Source: Microcystis aeruginosa FD4 (lineage in GTDB: Bacteria; Cyanobacteriota; Cyanobacteriia; Cyanobacteriales; Microcystaceae). Taken from it: a stretch of DNA of 64,000 nucleotides. The translations under genes and the position numbers were made by a program. The stretch is from NCBI RefSeq assembly GCF_009792235.1, contig NZ_CP046973.1, forward strand, positions 5,146,001 through 5,210,000. Direction: 5' to 3'. The notes under the pieces were generated by a model. That model had not been told where the DNA came from. It saw only the letters and a list, made by a program, of their open reading frames with translations, and searched no databases. Positions 8,899 to 17,390 of this stretch are shown one piece after another (positions within the stretch are counted from its first letter, which is position 1; the number at the start of each line of letters is the position of its first letter).

Positions 8899-11598
8899 AT
8901 GACTACTACTCTTGAAAGCTTACAGGAATTTATTGATTTTTGTCAGCAGCATATTACTGGCAAAGAAAGGAAAGAAGCTCAGATTTTCCTAGACCGTTTC
9001 TTTCGAGCTTTTGGTCATAAAGGTGCGTTAGAAGCGGGTGCAACCTATGAGGAGGCGATTACTAAAGGTAGCAAGAAAGGTAAAACGGGATTTGCTGATT
9101 TAGTTTGGAAACCTCGTGTTTTAATTGAAATGAAAAAGCGAGGAGAAGATTTAAGTAAACACTATCCCCAAGCTTTTGAATACTGGAGTCGATTGGTTCC
9201 TAATCGCCCTCGCTATGTCTTATTATGTAATTTTGATCAGTTCTGGATTTTTGATTTTGATCTTCAAATAGATGAACCGGTAGATCGAGTCAATCTCAAC
9301 GATTTGAAAAATCGGGTGAGTGCCTTCAATTTTATGGAAGTAGGGAATCGTACCCCTATCTTTCAGAATAATCAAGTCGAGATTACAGAAACGGCAGCGC
9401 GGCGGATGGGTGAGTTGTTTCAACTGTTAAAAAAACGCGGTCATAAAAGCGGTTTTGATCAGTTGACGGCGCAGCGATTTATTTTACAGTGCGTATTAGC
9501 AATGTTTGCTGAGGATCGAGGATTGTTACCAAGAGATTTATTTATTTCTTGTGTACAAGAATGTCTAAATGGTGGCAATTCTTATGATGTCTTGGGGGGA
9601 TTGTTTCAACAGATGAACCAACCCGAAATTACCCCCGTTGGTAAGTATCAGGGAGTGGATTATTTTAATGGGGGACTGTTTAGTATAATCCATCCAATTG
9701 AATTAAATCAGAAAGAATTAGAGTTTCTGGATGTGGCGGCGCGTCAGGATTGGAGTAAGATTCGTCCGGCAATTTTTGGTAATATTTTTGAAGGGACAGC
9801 TAATGCCGAAGAACGTCATACTTACGGAATGCACTTTACTTCAGAAGCGGATATTATGAAAATTGTTCGCCCAACTATTAGCCGTTACTGGGAGGAAAGA
9901 ATTGAGCAAGCTGGGACGATTGGGGAGTTAAATACACTTCAGTTAGAATTACAGCAGTATAAGGTATTAGATCCGGCTTGCGGTTCGGGTAATTTTCTCT
10001 ATGTCGCCTATCAAGAATTAAAGCGCATTGAACAGTTATTAATTGAAAAGATTGCTGAACGTCGTCGTTCTGCTAGTGAGCAGTTACAGATTAGTTTTGT
10101 TACGCCTAAACAGTTTTATGGTATGGATATTAATCCTTTTGCTGTAGAATTGGCGCGGGTGACTTTAATGATTGCCCGGAAGGTGGCGATTGATAGGTTT
10201 AATTTGACGGAAGCTTCTTTACCTTTGGATACTTTGGATGGTAATATTATTTGTGCTGATGCTTTGTTTACCGATTGGCAAAAAGCAGACGCAATTATCG
10301 GTAATCCTCCATTTTTAGGAGGTAAACACATGAGATTAAATCTCAGTGATGATTATGTTAATAAAGTGTTTGGAAGGTTTTCTGAGGTTAAAGACTCGGT
10401 TGATTTTTGTTCCTATTGGTTTCGTCTAGCACATAATCAATTAGATGAGAAAGGAAGAGCGGGTTTAGTCGGAACTAATTCTATTAGTCAAGGAAAAAGT
10501 CGTGTAGCAGCGTTAGATTATATTACTCACAATGGTGGACACATTCATGAAGCGATTTCTACTCAGCCTTGGTCTGGTGAGGCTAATGTTCATGTTAGTA
10601 TTGTCAATTGGAGTAAAATTGAACCGGTAAGTTATTATTTAGATAATCATCCAGTTTCTCAGATTAATTCTTCTTTGACGACGACAGTAGATGTTTCAAA
10701 AGCAGTTAGACTATTAGCCAACAAAAATATTAGTTTTCAAGGAGTGATACCAGTTGGTAAGGGATTTTATATTAAAAGTGAGCAAGCGGAAAAATGGATC
10801 GAAAATGATCTTAAGAATAAAGAGGTTTTAAAATTATCATCCTCTGCTGGTGATTTAACTGACAATCCTCAGGGAAAACCTAGCCGCTGGATTATTGATT
10901 TTAATAATATGAGTTTAGAAGATGCTAGTGAATATAAACTACCTTTCGAGCATATTAAATTAACTGTTAAGCCGGAAAGAGAGCAAAATAGACGAGAAGT
11001 TACTAAACTAAATTGGTGGAAATATGGTGAAAAAAGACCAGCAATGAGAACAGCAATTGAATCTTTAGCTTGTTACTTTACTATTCCTAGACATTCTAAA
11101 TGGTTTATTTTCCTTCCGGCTAAAAAAGAATGGCTTCCTGCTGACTCAACTACTGTTGTAGCCTCCGATGATTTCTACATTCTCGGTATCTTAACATCAA
11201 ATATACATCGAATTTGGGTAAAAGCTCAAAGTTCAACCCTTGAAGACAGAACTCGCTATACTCCTAACACCTGTTTTGAAACCTTCCCCTTCCCCCAGAA
11301 ACCTTCACAGGAACTTGTCGAAAAAATCCGTCAAACCGCCGGGGAATTACACGAATACCGTAGCCAACAGATGGAGAAAAAACAATGGGGAATCACCAAA
11401 CTATATAACCAATTCTTTAACGAACCCAGTAGCCAACTTTATCAACTCCATCAGAAATTAGATAAGCTAGTAATGGAGGCCTATCACTTCCAAGCTGACG
11501 AAGATATTTTAGAGAAATTATTAACCTTAAACCTGGAATTAGCAGAAAAAGAGAAGCGAGGAGAAACCGTCATCGGTCCCTGGTCCCCTTACTCTTAG
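8899..11598 (+). CDS. MmeI-like type IIL/IIG fused restriction endonuclease-adenine methyltransferase
   Basis: The 899-residue size matches the MmeI family (about 919). The N-terminal nuclease segment carries D67-x9-E77-x-K79 in FADLVWKPRVLIEMKK, a PD-ExK-like site. A helical spacer leads to a gamma-class N6-adenine methyltransferase: motif I DPACGSGNFLYV at 358-369, motif IV NPPF at 469-472, and YGMDINPFAVELAR between them. The C-terminal 300 residues would hold the target recognition domain. Such enzymes cut at a fixed distance from their site and methylate one strand for self-protection, so no separate methylase is needed, and none is adjacent. All key residues are present, so it is probably active. 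Confidence 0.85.
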   Translation: MTTTLESLQEFIDFCQQHITGKERKEAQIFLDRFFRAFGHKGALEAGATYEEAITKGSKKGKTGFADLVWKPRVLIEMKKRGEDLSKHYPQAFEYWSRLVPNRPRYVLLCNFDQFWIFDFDLQIDEPVDRVNLNDLKNRVSAFNFMEVGNRTPIFQNNQVEITETAARRMGELFQLLKKRGHKSGFDQLTAQRFILQCVLAMFAEDRGLLPRDLFISCVQECLNGGNSYDVLGGLFQQMNQPEITPVGKYQGVDYFNGGLFSIIHPIELNQKELEFLDVAARQDWSKIRPAIFGNIFEGTANAEERHTYGMHFTSEADIMKIVRPTISRYWEERIEQAGTIGELNTLQLELQQYKVLDPACGSGNFLYVAYQELKRIEQLLIEKIAERRRSASEQLQISFVTPKQFYGMDINPFAVELARVTLMIARKVAIDRFNLTEASLPLDTLDGNIICADALFTDWQKADAIIGNPPFLGGKHMRLNLSDDYVNKVFGRFSEVKDSVDFCSYWFRLAHNQLDEKGRAGLVGTNSISQGKSRVAALDYITHNGGHIHEAISTQPWSGEANVHVSIVNWSKIEPVSYYLDNHPVSQINSSLTTTVDVSKAVRLLANKNISFQGVIPVGKGFYIKSEQAEKWIENDLKNKEVLKLSSSAGDLTDNPQGKPSRWIIDFNNMSLEDASEYKLPFEHIKLTVKPEREQNRREVTKLNWWKYGEKRPAMRTAIESLACYFTIPRHSKWFIFLPAKKEWLPADSTTVVASDDFYILGILTSNIHRIWVKAQSSTLEDRTRYTPNTCFETFPFPQKPSQELVEKIRQTAGELHEYRSQQMEKKQWGITKLYNQFFNEPSSQLYQLHQKLDKLVMEAYHFQADEDILEKLLTLNLELAEKEKRGETVIGPWSPYS

Positions 11599-11607
11599 TT
11601 AACGCAC

Positions 11608-11640
11608 AGAAAACGGGTTTCTCGGAGAAACCCGTTTTCT
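11608..11640. repeat. Perfect palindrome, possible terminator (copy 1)
   Basis: AGAAAACGGGTTT-CTCGG-AGAAACCCGTTTTCT forms a strong hairpin 9 bp after the methyltransferase stop. The same palindrome with its flanks (GCACA and TACTCA) in the opposite orientation lies at 38385-38417 inside a PIN-toxin gene. It is therefore a dispersed mobile repeat as well as a possible terminator here. Confidence 0.75.
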
Positions 11641-11650
11641 ACTCATGCAA

Positions 11651-11693
11651 AAAGGGGAATAAATAATCAGTCTTTAATAACCAGATTTAGTAT
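11651..11693. repeat. Dispersed 43-bp repeat (partner at 25292-25334)
   Basis: AAAGGGGAATAAATAATCAG followed by TCTTTAATAACCAGATTTAGTAT recurs with few changes at 25292-25334. It has no coding content. Confidence 0.6.
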
Positions 11694-11799
11694 GACCACT
11701 ATTCCACGGGTACATCAAGAAAAGTTAACGGGTCTATCTATTGCTGGATAAGGGGTTTCGGCTCTTGTAGTAGATATGTATGGGGGAAGTTCAGGTATT

Positions 11800-12048
11800 T
11801 TAGGTGGGAATTGGTTCACCCGGACGCAAAATAGACCATTTACCGGTTTCGCGTAAAAAGCTTTCGCAACCCACCACATCCCATTCCATTTCGATATAAT
11901 CTTCTTTGGTGCGAATGTTAACGTTAATAGAAGGGTTCTTCGCTTCAAAGTCCGGTGTCTCGGTGAGATGACGTTCCTGATGTTGTGTTTCTACGGCATG
12001 ATAGGTGAGACAGCGATCAACAAAATAGCAGTTAATACAAATACACAT
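11800..12048 (-). CDS. ycf34: Ycf34 family protein
   Basis: The 82-residue protein begins MCICINCYFVDRC and continues TYHAVETQHQ, HLTETPDFEAKNPSINVN and EMEWDVVGCESF, which matches Ycf34 of cyanobacteria and red-algal plastids end to end. In Synechocystis, Ycf34 has been linked to iron-sulfur binding and photosynthetic electron transport. The N-terminal cysteines (C2, C4, C7, C13) are the likely ligands. It is encoded divergently from the CCA-adding-type gene, with about 95 bp between the starts. Confidence 0.9.
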   Translation of the reverse strand: MCICINCYFVDRCLTYHAVETQHQERHLTETPDFEAKNPSINVNIRTKEDYIEMEWDVVGCESFLRETGKWSILRPGEPIPT

Positions 12049-12143
12049 TAGGTTTAACTCTATAAGTCTTTTCCGTTAATCTAGCTCAGTCTCTCCCCAA
12101 ATGGGGCCGGTCAAAATTATATTTTTGTAAACTGCTCTTGTCG

Positions 12144-13361
12144 ATGTCTTGTCAAAAAAACCTAAATAGTTTAGTTAAAGAAGTTTTTGCGATTAATCAG
12201 GAAGAATTGCCAGAAAATGCTTATTTAGTCGGTGGTGCTGTGCGAGACGCTTTATTAAACCGTCAGAAAGACTATATTGACCTAGATTTTGTGGTTCCTG
12301 AAAAAGCGATCGAAATTGCTCAAACTATTGCCCATCAGTATAAGGCCGGTTTTGTGGTTTTAGATGCCGTTCGTCAAATTGCTCGCGTCGTTTTTCCGCA
12401 GGGTACGCTTGATTTCGCACAACAGGAGGGAGAATCTCTAGAAATAGACCTAAAAAGACGGGATTTCACCGTTAATGCTCTCGCTTATAATCTCCAAACC
12501 CAAGAAATTTTCGATCCTTTAGGGGGATTAAAAGATTTAGGCTGCCAATCTCTGCGGATGATTTCCAGGGAAAATCTCCAAGATGATCCCCTAAGATTAT
12601 TAAGGGCCTATCGACAAGCGGCTCAATTAGACTTTGAGATCGAACCCCATACCCGTGTAACTATTCGTTCTCTTGCCCCTTTATTGCGCCTTGTAGCCGC
12701 CGAAAGGGTACAATCCGAGCTAAACTACCTTTTGCTCAATTCCCGTGGCAATAAATGGCTAAAAAGTGCCTGGGAAGATGGCTTATTATCCCCCTGGTTG
12801 CGTCGGATTACCCCCACAAAAATGGAGCGAGTTATGGGAGTGGAAGCGGCAGCGGGATTTTTAGAATCTTTGTCACCGGAAAAATTTATCTTTTCCCCTT
12901 CTCAGTTACAGTTGACAAAATTAGCCCTATTGGTATCGGATATTTTAGTAGAAGCGGAAAAAGAGTTAATCGATCTCAAGTATTCCCGTGGGGAAATTCG
13001 CACGGTAATCACGGTAATTAAGTGTTTACCCCCCCTCAAGGAGGCAGATAATTTAAGTCTGCGGGAACAGTATTTTATTTATCTAAATACGGGAAAAGTA
13101 TTTCCTGTCTTTGCTCTTTTTGCTTTATCGATGGGGATTAACAAAAATATCGTCGCTTCTCTGTTTACTTCCTATCTCGATCCCCATAATATTATCGCCC
13201 ATCCCCGACCTTTATTAAGGGGCGATGATTTAATCAACTATTTACAGATGAAACCTAGTCCGATTATCGGTAAGTTATTAACCGAGGTACAAATTGCCCA
13301 AATTGAAGGCAAAGTTACAGTTTTTCAGGAGGCGATCGATTTTGCTAAAAAGTTATTATAA
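12144..13361 (+). CDS. tRNA nucleotidyltransferase / poly(A) polymerase family (CCA- or A/CC-adding enzyme)
   Basis: A class II nucleotidyltransferase of 405 residues from ATG 12144; a TTG six bases upstream is less likely. Motifs: LVGGAVRDALL, the metal-binding DLDFVV pair, RRDFTVNALAY, and the DDPLRLLRAYRQAAQL head/neck motif. It builds or repairs the 3' CCA end of tRNA. Many cyanobacteria divide the job between CC-adding and A-adding paralogues, and the sequence alone does not settle which this is. A GAACAGAG hairpin at 13371-13394 separates it from the convergent amidase gene. Confidence 0.85.
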   Translation: MSCQKNLNSLVKEVFAINQEELPENAYLVGGAVRDALLNRQKDYIDLDFVVPEKAIEIAQTIAHQYKAGFVVLDAVRQIARVVFPQGTLDFAQQEGESLEIDLKRRDFTVNALAYNLQTQEIFDPLGGLKDLGCQSLRMISRENLQDDPLRLLRAYRQAAQLDFEIEPHTRVTIRSLAPLLRLVAAERVQSELNYLLLNSRGNKWLKSAWEDGLLSPWLRRITPTKMERVMGVEAAAGFLESLSPEKFIFSPSQLQLTKLALLVSDILVEAEKELIDLKYSRGEIRTVITVIKCLPPLKEADNLSLREQYFIYLNTGKVFPVFALFALSMGINKNIVASLFTSYLDPHNIIAHPRPLLRGDDLINYLQMKPSPIIGKLLTEVQIAQIEGKVTVFQEAIDFAKKLL

Positions 13362-13370
13362 GTGGTTGGA

Positions 13371-13394
13371 GAACAGAGAAGTGAGGCTCTGTTC
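13371..13394. terminator. Bidirectional hairpin between convergent genes
   Basis: GAACAGAG at 13371-13378 pairs with CTCTGTTC at 13387-13394 around an 8-nt loop, placed between the convergent stops at 13361 and 13438. Confidence 0.55.
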
Positions 13395-13437
13395 CCTATT
13401 GATACCCGTCGCTGGGAACTAATTTTCTGAGCGAATT

Positions 13438-14256
13438 TTAAACAAAAACACGATGTTGCAGGGAAGGCATTTGTCGTCGCACTTGTTGCAGACGTTGGGG
13501 ATTAATTTCGGCAATTGCCACTCCCGCTTCTTCCCCCGCATCGGCTAAAACCACACCCCAAGGATCGATAATCATAGCGTGACCGTGGGTGTAACGGCGC
13601 TCGTAATTATTACCCGTTTGAGCGGGCGCTATTATATAACAAGTATTCTCGATCGCTCGCGCTTGTAACAAAACTTTCCAATGATCTTTCCCGGTAAAAG
13701 CTGTAAAGGCTGCGGGTACAAATAAAACATCGGCTCCTTGCTGCGATAAATAGCGATAGAGTTCGGGAAAACGCACATCATAGCAAATCGAGAGGCCAAT
13801 TTTTCCCAAGCTATCGGAGCCATAAATTGGCGGTAAATCGATCCCTGCCATGACTGTACTCGATTCCTGATAGGTGTTACCATCCGGGACATTGACATCA
13901 AAGAGATGGACTTTTTGATAACGGGCTAATTCCGCACCGTTGCCATCGACTAAAATAGCCGTATTATAAGCCTTATCGGGAATACCCGTCACTGGCACGG
14001 GAAAACCTCCCCCTAAAATGGTCACTTGAAACCGTTGGGCCATGGTGCGGAGGAATTTATCGGCTTTGAGAGCAATAGTCTCGGCCTGGGCGATTTTATC
14101 GGTTTCTGCCCCCATAAAGGCGAAATTTTCTGGTAAACCGATTAATTCCGCCCCTTTACCTACGGCAAGTTCGATCAATTCTTCAGCGGCAGCGAGATTT
14201 TTCTCTAAATCCGGCTGACTGGTCATTTGAATGGCGGCGGCGAGATAGGATTTCAT
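13438..14256 (-). CDS. Nitrilase-superfamily carbon-nitrogen hydrolase (Nit1/deaminated glutathione amidase type)
   Basis: The 272-residue protein has the Glu-Lys-Cys triad in its usual spacing: E43 (GLPENFAF), K115 (YQKVHLFD) and C158 (SICYDVRFPELYR). The HLFDV and DVRFPELYR strings place it in the Nit1 branch, whose members hydrolyse deaminated glutathione or omega-amides as metabolite repair. The length is normal and the frame is intact. It is divergent from the MtnX-like gene with 86 bp between the starts. The exact substrate is inferred from the subfamily only. Confidence 0.82.
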   Translation of the reverse strand: MKSYLAAAIQMTSQPDLEKNLAAAEELIELAVGKGAELIGLPENFAFMGAETDKIAQAETIALKADKFLRTMAQRFQVTILGGGFPVPVTGIPDKAYNTAILVDGNGAELARYQKVHLFDVNVPDGNTYQESSTVMAGIDLPPIYGSDSLGKIGLSICYDVRFPELYRYLSQQGADVLFVPAAFTAFTGKDHWKVLLQARAIENTCYIIAPAQTGNNYERRYTHGHAMIIDPWGVVLADAGEEAGVAIAEINPQRLQQVRRQMPSLQHRVFV

Positions 14257-14342
14257 GGGGGTTGAAGCTCTAGAATCAGATAATCTCTGTAAAATTAATC
14301 ATAACCTTCGATTATATCCAATTTCAGATATTTTGTCACCCC

Positions 14343-14975
14343 ATGAGTAAAACTGTTTTCTGTGACTTTGATGGCACTATCACCGCCGTGGAAACCTTTG
14401 CGGGTATGCTCAAAGAATTCGCCCCCGATTTATCGGCTCAGATTATGCCGCAAATGTACGCCCGTACTCTCAGTCTGCGCCGGGGTGTTCGTCAACTGCT
14501 AGAGTCGATACCGAGCCAAAAGTACGCCGATATTCTCGCCTATGCCGAAAGCAAGCCAATTCGCCCCGGATTAGCCGAATTCCTCGCTTTTTTACAGGAG
14601 CAATCCATCCCTTTTATTATTATCTCCGGTGGTATCCAAGGCATGATTGAAACGGTCTTAAAACGGGAGGGACTATTAGACAAGGTGACGGCAATTTATG
14701 GGGTAAATCTTCATACTCAAGGGGAATATCTGCAAGTTCATTCCGATTGGGAAAATGAGACGGAATTAGTGGCTAAAGCCTTGATTATGGCCAAATATTC
14801 AGGAGTAGAAACTATTGCGATCGGTGATTCCGTTACCGATATTACCATGGCTAGAAGGGCCGATCTAGTTTTTGCTAGGGATCGTTTAATCGATTATCTG
14901 CAATCGGAAAATCAACCCTATATTCCTTGGGATAACTTTTTTGAGATTCGTGAATATCTGTTATTGAGAGATTAG
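14343..14975 (+). CDS. HAD-IB phosphatase, MtnX-like
   Basis: The 210-residue HAD-family protein has motif I DFDGT at residues 8-12, motif II SGG in IIISGGIQGMIE, the lysine of VAKALIMAKY, and motif III GDSVTDITMAR. These features and the length fit MtnX (2-hydroxy-3-keto-5-methylthiopentenyl-1-phosphate phosphatase) of the methionine salvage pathway. Other HAD-IB enzymes (phosphoserine phosphatase-like) remain possible. No other salvage gene is in the window. Confidence 0.75.
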   Translation: MSKTVFCDFDGTITAVETFAGMLKEFAPDLSAQIMPQMYARTLSLRRGVRQLLESIPSQKYADILAYAESKPIRPGLAEFLAFLQEQSIPFIIISGGIQGMIETVLKREGLLDKVTAIYGVNLHTQGEYLQVHSDWENETELVAKALIMAKYSGVETIAIGDSVTDITMARRADLVFARDRLIDYLQSENQPYIPWDNFFEIREYLLLRD

Positions 14976-14989
14976 GGATTGGCTGTTAA

Positions 14990-15165
14990 TTAGATAGGGG
15001 TTAAAAATTGTCAGATACCCTTCTTGGATTAAGGGGGGATCAAAGAGGGCGAATGCAATTCGCCCCTACAATAATATTATTGCGCCAATGGTAGGGGCGC
15101 ACTGCGTGCGCCCTGTAATATAGATATTTCGACCAAATTGAGATGCACCCAAGATTTTTTTACTA
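14990..15165. repeat. Composite repeat: copy 2 of the GTTAAAAATTGTCAGAT element interrupted by a GGGGCGAATTGCATTCGCCCC repeat
   Basis: The outer parts (GGTTAAAAATTGTCAGATA and GACCAAATTGAGATGCACCC) match the element at 120-197. The interior carries GGGCGAATGCAATTCGCCCC and TAGGGGCGCACTGCGTGCGCCC hairpins, also found inverted near 22170-22225. It looks like one repeat nested in another. Confidence 0.6.
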
Positions 15166-15440
15166 CCCTACTCTCAAGGGTAACAATAATTGTAAATTTT
15201 TGTAAATTTGTGTTGGTTTAGGCTTGACAAAATCGGGGGGGGGTAGAATCACTTTGTGGCTCTGTCTTGTCATTGAGGAACTAGCTTAAAATTTAGTGAT
15301 TGGCAATTTTGAAAAAACCCATCTTTCTCCCTTGCCAATGTCGCTTAAAATGATTAAAAGATACAGCGGTAGTCTTGCTGTTAAAACTCCTGTGGAGTTT
15401 GTCGCCATTATTTTCAACGCTTGAATTGAGAAAAATTGCT

Positions 15441-15656
15441 ATGAAAGTTCCAACAGATTTAACGATTCCTGAGATTGAGGAAATTAGAAAAGAGGGAGTT
15501 AAAGCTCTCGTAGAGAGATTGGGAATTGCTAAAGCGGCTTTCTTTCTAAGAGAAACAGCATACCAACCTCTAAATTATTTAGAAATTAAAGATCAGTTAT
15601 TTGGCGAAATGACAGCAACGGATATTTACGCTCAAATTAAAGGCAGCTATGACTGA
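15441..15656 (+). CDS. Small antitoxin-like protein, 71 aa
   Basis: The open frame begins further upstream, but ATG 15441 (MKVPTDLTIPEIEEIRKEG) is the natural start. The pattern TIPEIEEIRKEGVKALVERLG, then FLRETAYQPLNYLEIKDQLF and TATDIYAQIKG, resembles small cyanobacterial proteins commonly paired with PIN or other toxins. I cannot name the family with certainty. The downstream frame starts inside this gene (ATG 15649) but ends after 27 codons, so any partner is reduced to a stub. Confidence 0.55.
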   Translation: MKVPTDLTIPEIEEIRKEGVKALVERLGIAKAAFFLRETAYQPLNYLEIKDQLFGEMTATDIYAQIKGSYD

Positions 15657-15732
15657 AGAGTTCGCCATCGAATTAGTTGCTTGCTGCTTAGGGCAAAGTA
15701 TTCAGTTAGAATTGAAACGCAAAATCCAATAA
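15649..15732 (+). pseudogene. 27-codon remnant overlapping the antitoxin-like gene
   Basis: ATG 15649 overlaps the preceding stop by 8 bases, the usual TA coupling. The frame reads MTEEFAIELVACCLGQSIQL and stops at TAA 15730-15732. It is too short to be a toxin. The arrangement suggests the first codons of a lost second gene, but this is inference. Confidence 0.35.
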
Positions 15733-16026
15733 GTAACTGGTAAACCAGTCCCACAATTAAAGTCTCAAATTAGATGTGATTGCGCTATATTGATAAAGTG
15801 CGATCGCTTTTTGGGTTATCCTTAAATCAAGCATTAGTTTAGCATAGCCAGGATAATCCTTAGTCAAAAGGCAAGGCTATCCCGACATCTTGGGGTAATC
15901 TGTATATAGCAATCCGAAATGAATTGTAAAATAGTATCTTTACTGGACAAGGTTTTCAGGGTGTTTTGGTTGAAGACTTAAATGGACTTGCTATCGGAAC
16001 GATAAAAGTTTAACTTTCTTTGCGCG

Positions 16027-17373
16027 ATGCTAAATAACAAACTACAACTTCTGTTAACCAGGGTAGGCACATGGGCCGTTGCTGGTCTGCTCGGCGGTTT
16101 GATCGGTTCTCTGGCTGCGGTACTGCTGACTGAGGCAATTAAGCAAACCCTCATCAGGATTGCCTCTGACCTAGGCAACGTCTGGCTACCGCTGCTGCCA
16201 CTGGTGGGCGTTACCTTAGCAGTGCTAGTCCTGTTTGGACTGGGTAGGGGCCAACCCGTGCAGACCTTAGCTCCCCGCGAGGCCACTGCCTCTGGCCGCT
16301 GGGGTTCTCTAATGGCCTGGTACTCCTTCCCCCATGACATTGCTCGCGCCGATCTGACCGGTGACGTGGTGAACGCATCCGGCGCAGAAGAGCGATTCCC
16401 CTGGAATCTAGCACCGTTGCGCTCCCTGGCCATCCTCTCCACTGTTGGGCTGGGTGCGCCCATGGGAACAGAATCACCAGCGGCTCATATTGGCGTGGCG
16501 ACGGGAACTTGGTTAGGTAGCACAAATCCAGCCCTGCGTCAACTGGTGCGGCCGCTGGCAATCGGCGGCGGTGCGGCAAGTGTTTCTGCCCTGATGGGAA
16601 TCCCTCTGGTGGGCAGCTTCTTTATGTTTGAGTTGAGTCAGCGACGCCAGGTTCCGATCACCCTGGAGCGGGCAGCGGCGATGTTAGCTGGGGGACTGGT
16701 GGGATGGGGAGTCAACGCTGCCTTTAAGCTGCAACTGATCCGGCTGGTCGTGCCGCAGGTTGCCCCGACTGACTTCTGGGATGCGGTGGGTGCCACTTTG
16801 TTGATCGGAGCGATCGCTGGCACGATTACAGCCCTCACCGGTGAGGCGATCTACTGGGCCAGAGGCTTGCGGAACAGGCCCGCCACTCGTCTCCTGATCG
16901 GTGGACTGGTGATGCTGTTCCTGGCGATTGTGATCGGACGGGTGGCGACCCCCGCAGCGGCTTTTGGGCCGGGGGGAGCCGCTATCGACTGGGCCGAAAA
17001 CATTGAAACGACTCCTTACCACCTGTTGGCGGTAGCTCTGCTCCGGGCTGCCGCCACCACCGCTGCCGTTTTAGCTGGGGGCTGTGGTGGCGTGTTTGTA
17101 CCTTTTCTGGCGATCGGCGACCTCAGTGGCCGGGTGTTCGCAACGACCTTTGAGATTTCGGGGGATCTGGCGGGTGCGGCGGGGGCAGCGGCCGGTATTG
17201 CTGGCGGCTATCGCCTACCTCTGACCGCCATGGCGATGGTGCTGGGGGTGGGTGGCCCGGGGGCAGCCCAGCTAACCTGTCTTGCTACAGTGGTCGTCGC
17301 CGCCCTTTCTGGATTGGTGGCCGCACGGGCAGCCAATCAACTCTCTAGTTCTCTGCGTACAATAATCCGCTAG
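16027..17373 (+). CDS. CLC-family chloride channel/transporter, GC-rich and probably acquired
   Basis: The 448-residue polytopic protein has the CLC framework: GLGAPMGTESPAAHIGVATG at about residues 141-160 (the GxExP selectivity segment) and AGGCGGVFVPFLAIGDLSGR (the GGVFxP segment) further on. The usual GREGP or GKEGP appears as GTESP (147-151), with the gating-type Glu at 149 kept. There are about ten hydrophobic stretches and no CBS domains. The gene is strikingly GC-rich, with CTG/GGC/GCG codons, unlike all its neighbours. That supports recent transfer from a high-GC bacterium or a high-GC cyanobacterium. It sits next to an IS200/IS605 element. Anion specificity cannot be read from the sequence. 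Confidence 0.8.
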   Translation: MLNNKLQLLLTRVGTWAVAGLLGGLIGSLAAVLLTEAIKQTLIRIASDLGNVWLPLLPLVGVTLAVLVLFGLGRGQPVQTLAPREATASGRWGSLMAWYSFPHDIARADLTGDVVNASGAEERFPWNLAPLRSLAILSTVGLGAPMGTESPAAHIGVATGTWLGSTNPALRQLVRPLAIGGGAASVSALMGIPLVGSFFMFELSQRRQVPITLERAAAMLAGGLVGWGVNAAFKLQLIRLVVPQVAPTDFWDAVGATLLIGAIAGTITALTGEAIYWARGLRNRPATRLLIGGLVMLFLAIVIGRVATPAAAFGPGGAAIDWAENIETTPYHLLAVALLRAAATTAAVLAGGCGGVFVPFLAIGDLSGRVFATTFEISGDLAGAAGAAAGIAGGYRLPLTAMAMVLGVGGPGAAQLTCLATVVVAALSGLVAARAANQLSSSLRTIIR

Positions 17374-17390
17374 AAGCCACCGTCAGGGGA

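Noticed and set aside
15215..15250. TTGACA and TAGAAT as a promoter for the small antitoxin-like gene
   Set aside because: Spacing is only 14 bp and the nearest start is about 190 bp away; too weak to list as a feature.
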